This document shows positions 4,551 through 8,689 of a stretch of 8,689 nucleotides of DNA, piece after piece. The DNA is from CAYOBW01 sp964402115 (GTDB lineage Bacteria; Verrucomicrobiota; Kiritimatiellia; UBA8416; CAYOBW01), in NCBI GenBank assembly GCA_964402115.1, contig CAYOBW010000306.1, positions 1 to 8,689 on the forward strand. The letters are read 5' to 3'. The notes beneath the pieces were generated by a model. It was not told the DNA's origin. It ran no database searches and saw nothing but the letters and a program-made list of their open reading frames with translations. Within the stretch, counting starts at the first letter, position 1, and each line of letters starts with the position of its first letter. The position numbers were made by a program, and so were the translations under genes.

Positions 4551-6785
4551 ATGCAGCAGAAGCACGATTCAAGGTGGCGAACGACCCCCTTGCCGCGGTT
4601 GGTCCTGGCCGGCCTTGCGCTGTCCTGCGCGCGCGTGTCGGCGGCCGAGACGCCACCCGCGTCGCCCGCGTTGGCGGTGTCGGTATCGTGGCTCGGCAAC
4701 ACCTACCCGGGGGCGACGCGCTGGGTGCCGCAGGACATTGACGCCCTGTGTGTCGCGCCGGACGGGCGGCTCTTCTCCAACGTGTACTGGGAGGAGGGCG
4801 GGGGCAACGTCACCGCATTCAAGGACGGCGAGGTGCTGGGCGCCGCCATGCACACCCATGGCTGGGGTTATCAGGGCGGGTACGCGGTGGCGGCCAACGC
4901 GCGGCACCTCTTCATCGCGGGCCGCATGGGGAACGAGGGCGGGGGGCTGAAGGACCCTGACACCTGGCCCCCCCAGGGTCGCGAATGGATCGGCTTGTCG
5001 CGCCGCCCCCTCCAGGATATCCGGCACGGCGCCCCGTTTCCCGGCGGCAAGGGGGGCCAGGGCGACACGTTGAAGGGCGCGTTCCTTGTCGTGGATGAGG
5101 TGTCCGCTGCACGGGGCGCTGCCGACAACCGCCAGGCGAACATCGCCGGGCTGGCAGCGTCGGAGACCCGGCTGTGGGTAAGCTGCCCCTACGACGGCAC
5201 GATCAAGGTCTTCGCCGCGGACACACTGCAGCGGCTTGCCGCCTGGCCGGTCGAACGCGCGGGGTCGCTGGCCTGGGCCACCAACGGCGTGCTGTGGGTG
5301 CTGCAGGAGGGCGGCGCGGGACAAGGGGCGCGGGTCCGGGCGTTCGCCGCGGACGGCCAGGCTTTGCGTCAGGAGATCGTTTTCGAGCCGTCCGTCGAAC
5401 CCGCCGCGATCTGCCTGGCTACGGCCGGGCGACTGCTGGTGGCCGACGACGGGCCCCGGCAACAGGCGCTGATCTTCGACTCGCTCGGCGCCGCGCCCCG
5501 GCAGGTCGGCGCACTCGGTTGCGCGGGCGGCATCCATGCGGGCCGTCCTGGAGCGTTCGATGCGCTGAAGTTCAACCGGCCCCGCGCGCTCGCGTGCGAC
5601 GCGCAGGGCACGGTGTACGTGGCCCACCACGGCAGTACCGGCGGCGGCAGCACGGTGCTGGAAGCATACGGGCAGCCCGATCGCCTGCTCTGGCGTCTTT
5701 GCGGGCTGACCTTCGTGGACATGGCTGACGTGGATCCGGCGGACGACACCCAGGTCTACACGAAGGAGGAGCGGTTCGCGCTGGACTACAGCCGGCCGCG
5801 CGGCCACGAGTGGGCCTGCCGCGGCTACACGGTGCACCGCCTGCGCTATCCCGACGACCCGCGCCTGCATATCTGGTCGGCCGGCGCGTGGGTGCGGCGG
5901 CTCGCCGGGCGCCCGTTCCTGTTCGTCAACGACATGAACGGGGAGCACCTGCAGGTGTACCGCTTCGGCACGGAGGCCGACGGCGAGACCGCGATCCCGT
6001 CCGCGCTCTTCGCCCAGCGGCACCTTGGCAAGGACGGCTGGCCTCCCAACCAGCCCGCCAGGGGCGAGTGGCTCTGGCGCGACGCCAACGGCAATGGCGG
6101 CTTCGATGCCGGCGAGTACGCGACGCGCGGCGACGCCGACGCGCCGGCCGCGCAGGGGTGGTGGGTGGACGACGCGGGCGGCGTCTGGCTGGCCGGCGAG
6201 ACCCGGGGCATCCGCTATTTCCCCTTGCTGGGGTTGGATGCCCACGGTAATCCGCGTTGGGACTACGCCGGCATGCGAACCTTTCCGCAGCCGGCCGGGT
6301 TCAAGCAGATCAAGCGGCTGCGCTACGTGCCGGCTACCGACACGCTGTTCCTCGGCGGCACGACCGATGACCATGGGAATCAGCACTGGAAGCCAATGGG
6401 GCCCGTCATCGCCCGCTACGACGGTTGGCTCAAGGCGGACGGCCGCGCCGCGTCACGCTGGCAAATCGTCGCGCCGTACGAGAGAGGGTCCAACGGCCAC
6501 ACGAGTTGCGAGCCGATGGGGTTCGATGTCGCCGGCGACTTCGTGTTTGTGCCCTACACCGGCGCGTCGCAAGCGCTGTCGTTCAAGACCGGTCGCGTCG
6601 AGGTCTTGCGCCAGGCTGACGGCGGGCCGGTCGGCCATTTCGAGCCATCGGCTGACGTGGGCGAGATCGGGCTGCAGGATATCCGCGAATGCCTGCGCGC
6701 CCACCGTCGCGCCGACGGCGAGTACGTGGTGTTTCTGGAAGACGACTATAAGGCGAAAGTGCTCATCTACCGTTGGAGACCGTGA
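4551..6785 (+). CDS. Exported NHL-like beta-propeller protein with an EF-hand loop
   Basis: A 744-residue protein of no recognised function. An N-terminal signal peptide is visible (basic n-region, hydrophobic LVLAGLALS at 17-25, likely cleavage after A31 or A32), so it acts in the periplasm or outside. The body has repeated blades of the NHL/SMP-30 kind, with 'x-AL-x-x-D-x-x-G-x-V/L-x-V' strands: IDALCVAPDGRLF (63-75), IAGLAASETRLWVS (198-211), and the clearest, FNRPRALACDAQGTVYVA (341-358). A canonical EF-hand calcium loop, DANGNGGFDAGE (511-522), sits between blades. No catalytic motif is evident; it could bind glycan or support a neighbouring enzyme. ATG 4551 is preceded by AGGGA (4538-4542), 8 bases away, and begins directly before the signal peptide; the frame is open further upstream inside the previous gene. 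The next gene, a sulfatase, starts 17 bases after its stop, suggesting a shared substrate. Confidence 0.88.
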   Translation: MQQKHDSRWRTTPLPRLVLAGLALSCARVSAAETPPASPALAVSVSWLGNTYPGATRWVPQDIDALCVAPDGRLFSNVYWEEGGGNVTAFKDGEVLGAAMHTHGWGYQGGYAVAANARHLFIAGRMGNEGGGLKDPDTWPPQGREWIGLSRRPLQDIRHGAPFPGGKGGQGDTLKGAFLVVDEVSAARGAADNRQANIAGLAASETRLWVSCPYDGTIKVFAADTLQRLAAWPVERAGSLAWATNGVLWVLQEGGAGQGARVRAFAADGQALRQEIVFEPSVEPAAICLATAGRLLVADDGPRQQALIFDSLGAAPRQVGALGCAGGIHAGRPGAFDALKFNRPRALACDAQGTVYVAHHGSTGGGSTVLEAYGQPDRLLWRLCGLTFVDMADVDPADDTQVYTKEERFALDYSRPRGHEWACRGYTVHRLRYPDDPRLHIWSAGAWVRRLAGRPFLFVNDMNGEHLQVYRFGTEADGETAIPSALFAQRHLGKDGWPPNQPARGEWLWRDANGNGGFDAGEYATRGDADAPAAQGWWVDDAGGVWLAGETRGIRYFPLLGLDAHGNPRWDYAGMRTFPQPAGFKQIKRLRYVPATDTLFLGGTTDDHGNQHWKPMGPVIARYDGWLKADGRAASRWQIVAPYERGSNGHTSCEPMGFDVAGDFVFVPYTGASQALSFKTGRVEVLRQADGGPVGHFEPSADVGEIGLQDIRECLRAHRRADGEYVVFLEDDYKAKVLIYRWRP

Positions 6786-6802
6786 AGAAAGGCAGGCAAA
6801 GC

Positions 6803-8494
6803 ATGCGCGTACCGCCGCTCAACCGTCGCGATTTTCTCAAGCACCTGACCGCCGGGGCGCTGGCCTGCTGCGCCGGAGGGGGGTGCCGCACGCTGGCTGA
6901 CGCCGCGGCGCCAGCCGCCGGGGCCGCGCCCGCGCGCCGCCCGAACATCCTGCTCGTGATGGCCGACGACATGGGGTTTGCCGACGCCGGCTGTTTCGGC
7001 GGCGAAATCGCCACGCCCAACCTCGATCGCCTCGCCGCGCAGGGCCTGCGCTTCACGCAGCATTACTCGACCGGCCGCTGCTGGCCTTCGCGCTCCACGC
7101 TGCTGACCGGCTACTACGCGCAGCAGCTGCACGCCGACCCGCCGGTCGGGCTGTTCCCCCTGTGGTCGCGCCTGCTCTCCCACCACCTTCGCGGGCAGGG
7201 CTACCGCAGCTACCACTCCGGCAAATGGCATCTGCGGGGCCTGCCGCTGGCCGTGCAGGACGGCGGCTTCGATCACTCTTACGTGCTCCACGACCACGAC
7301 CGCTTCTTCTCCCCGCAGGACCACCAGCTCGACGACAAGCCGCTGGCGGCCGTCCCCGCGGACAAGCCGTCCTACGTCACGAAGATCATCGCGGACCATG
7401 CCATCACGTTCCTGCAGGAGCACGCGCGGGAGCACGCGGCGCAGCCGTTCTTCCTCTACCTCGCCTTCACGTCGCCCCATTTTCCCCTGCAGGCGCCCGC
7501 CGAGGACATCGCGCGCTACGCGTCCACCTACACCGCCGGCTGGGATGCGGTGCGCGCGCAGCGCTGGCAGCGGCAGCGCGCCCTGGGGGTGGTCAACTGC
7601 GCGCTGTCGGAACCGGATCCGGCCTGCGCGCCGAACTGGAATCTCGACGAGCAGGCGCTGCGCACGCGCGTGGGGCCGGGCGAGGTAGGTCACGCGGTGC
7701 CGTGGGCGACGCTGAACGCGGAGCAGCAGGCGTTCCAGGCGCGCAAGATGGCGGTGCACGCGGCCATGATCGATCGGATGGACCGCGAAATCGGGCGCGT
7801 GCTGGAGCAGGTGCGCCGCATGGGCGCCTACGAGGATACCGTGGTCGTGTTCCTGTCGGACAACGGCGCCAGCGCCGAGCAGATCATCCGCGGCGAAGGC
7901 CACGACCCGCAGGCGGCGCCCGGGTCCGCGCGCACGTTCCTCGGGCTCGGCCCCGGCTGGTCCACCGCGGCCAACGCGCCCTTCCGGCGGCACAAGCACT
8001 GGGTGCACGAGGGCGGCGTCGCGTCGCCCTGCATCGTGCAGTGGCCGGCCGGCATTGCCGCGCGGGGCGAGTTGCGCCACACGCCGGGCCATTTCGTGGA
8101 CTGGGTGCCGACCTTGCTCGAACTGGCCGGCGTCGCCGCGCTACCCGCTGCGTCCGAGGGCGCGCCGCGGTTCCCGGGGCGCAGCCTGGCGCCGGCGTTC
8201 GGCAACCCCGCCCTGGCGGGGCCCGCCTGGATCTTCTTCAGCCACTCCGGCAACCGCGGCCTGCGGTGCGGCGACTGGAAGGTCGCCGCCGACGGCGCCA
8301 AGGGGCCGTGGGAGTTGTACGACCTGAAGACCGACCGCTGCGAGATGGTCAACCTGGCGGCCGCGCAGCCGGAGAAGGTGCGGGAGCTGACCGCCCGCTG
8401 GCGGGAGCTGGAGCAGCGTTTCGCGCAGGACGCCGGCCCCGTCCGCCCCGCCGACAAGCCCGGCCGTGCGCGCGAGAAACCGGACCGCGGGTGA
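6803..8494 (+). CDS. Tat-exported arylsulfatase (formylglycine-dependent, Cys-type)
   Basis: This 563-residue enzyme should hydrolyse sulfate esters outside the cytoplasm. A twin-arginine signal, NRRDFLK (7-13), precedes a hydrophobic stretch (14-25). The nucleophile motif is C93-W-P-S-R97 followed by STLLTG; C93 must be converted to formylglycine by an FGE or anaerobic maturase not found here. Other active-site residues known from Pseudomonas aeruginosa AtsA align: D55 and D56 (ADDMG), K141 and H143 (GKWH), H226 (SPHFPLQ), D353 and N354 (SDNG), and K398 (KHWVHEGG). The C-terminus has the usual GDWK...WELYDLKTDR (490-512), then a charged tail. The substrate cannot be deduced, but such genes in PVC bacteria commonly serve sulfated glycan breakdown. 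ATG 6803 is preferred, with CAGG (6793-6796) upstream and a normal Tat n-region; TTG 6773 would overlap the previous gene. It is last in the operon. Confidence 0.95.
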   Translation: MRVPPLNRRDFLKHLTAGALACCAGGGCRTLADAAAPAAGAAPARRPNILLVMADDMGFADAGCFGGEIATPNLDRLAAQGLRFTQHYSTGRCWPSRSTLLTGYYAQQLHADPPVGLFPLWSRLLSHHLRGQGYRSYHSGKWHLRGLPLAVQDGGFDHSYVLHDHDRFFSPQDHQLDDKPLAAVPADKPSYVTKIIADHAITFLQEHAREHAAQPFFLYLAFTSPHFPLQAPAEDIARYASTYTAGWDAVRAQRWQRQRALGVVNCALSEPDPACAPNWNLDEQALRTRVGPGEVGHAVPWATLNAEQQAFQARKMAVHAAMIDRMDREIGRVLEQVRRMGAYEDTVVVFLSDNGASAEQIIRGEGHDPQAAPGSARTFLGLGPGWSTAANAPFRRHKHWVHEGGVASPCIVQWPAGIAARGELRHTPGHFVDWVPTLLELAGVAALPAASEGAPRFPGRSLAPAFGNPALAGPAWIFFSHSGNRGLRCGDWKVAADGAKGPWELYDLKTDRCEMVNLAAAQPEKVRELTARWRELEQRFAQDAGPVRPADKPGRAREKPDRG

Positions 8495-8689
8495 GGCGTC
8501 GTCGTCCTGAAGGAAAGCACGACAGTTCAGGTGGACTGACTGACGCGCTTCAACCTGGAAACGGAAGTAGCCCTCCACTTTTTCTCTGCACATTCACAGC
8601 ACTGTATTGGTGAGGACGCGGGCCTTTCGCCAGTCTCCCTCTCCCCGGCGGGGCATAAGCGTTAACTTAATAATTGGCATGTTTGCGGG
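8495..8689. other. 195-base 3' flank with no supported gene and an AT-rich end
   Basis: After the sulfatase stop there is no convincing reading frame. The sequence loses its high GC near the end: bases 8654-8680 are mostly A/T and include the palindrome GTTAAC (8661-8666) and TTAATAATT just after it. Just before lies CCCC-GGC-GGGG (8643-8653), a small GC hairpin. This could be a promoter region or an element end of something beyond the window, but too little is present to say. Confidence 0.5.
8531..8583 (+). terminator. Weak candidate rho-independent terminator after the sulfatase
   Basis: GTGGA (8531-8535) can pair with TCCAC (8574-8578), directly followed by five T (8579-8583). An inner CTTC/GAAG pair (8548-8551 with 8564-8567) would shorten the long loop. 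The stems are short and the loop is large, so this is much weaker than a textbook terminator. A separate 6-bp pairing, CCTGAA/TTCAGG (8506-8531), has no T-run. Confidence 0.25.

Noticed and set aside
4569..6386. Minus-strand open frame of 605 codons opposite the NHL gene
   Set aside because: Low-complexity Arg/Gly/Ala/Val-rich product with no motif, and no ribosome site. The plus strand shows a signal peptide, NHL blades and an EF-hand.
6773..6802. Sulfatase start at TTG 6773
   Set aside because: It would overlap the NHL gene and add ten residues before an already adequate Tat signal; the ATG at 6803 has a ribosome site and a normal n-region.
8655..8672. Integron attC-like core around GTTAAC
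   Set aside because: The site does not fit GTTRRRY on either strand (the third R position is C), and no partner core or integrase is visible.
1..8689. tRNA, rRNA, CRISPR array or riboswitch
   Set aside because: No cloverleaf, no regularly spaced direct repeats and no known riboswitch core were recognised on either strand.

Overview
The window looks like chromosomal DNA from a GC-rich, probably anaerobic or fermentative bacterium. The best guess is the Planctomycetota-Verrucomicrobiota-Kiritimatiellota-Lentisphaerota (PVC) group. The basis is a decarboxylase of the sodium-pump type, an exported Cys-type sulfatase, a secreted NHL-like propeller protein and a pilin-like small protein with the C-terminal 'CPxGGxY...P.CSxHG' signature common in that group. 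This is inferred from gene content; no rRNA or marker gene is present.

Layout. Positions 1-2717 (+) hold the 3' part of a biotin-dependent carboxyltransferase/decarboxylase alpha subunit (oadA/pycB type), cut by the window's left edge. It is translationally coupled (TGATG overlap) to oadB, the sodium-translocating beta subunit, which carries an unusual signal-peptide-like N-terminal extension. No gamma subunit is seen. Positions 2725-3552 (-) hold a two-cluster ferredoxin/nitroreductase fusion that converges on oadB, with only 7 bases between the stop codons. Positions 3553-4060 are a 508-base divergent intergenic region with candidate promoters facing both ways, a degenerate GAYNCC hexamer array and a perfect 14-bp palindrome.

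Positions 4061-8494 (+) form a tight three-gene cluster with gaps of 13 and 17 bases. It encodes a small zinc-ribbon/pilin-like membrane protein, a 744-residue exported NHL-like protein with an EF-hand loop, and a Tat-signal arylsulfatase with a complete set of recognisable active-site residues. Positions 8495-8689 hold no gene that I can support, but have a weak terminator candidate and an AT-rich spot at the very end.

How the genes may work together. The left pair would decarboxylate oxaloacetate (or a similar acid) in the cytoplasm and use the energy to export Na+, which suits fermentation of sugars. The right cluster acts outside the cytoplasm and probably takes part in desulfating a sulfated glycan or other sulfate ester. 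The sulfatase must be matured by a formylglycine-generating enzyme that is not encoded here. The best candidates for something undescribed are the three-gene sulfatase cluster, with its hybrid zinc-ribbon/pilin protein and uncharacterised EF-hand propeller, and the extended OadB.
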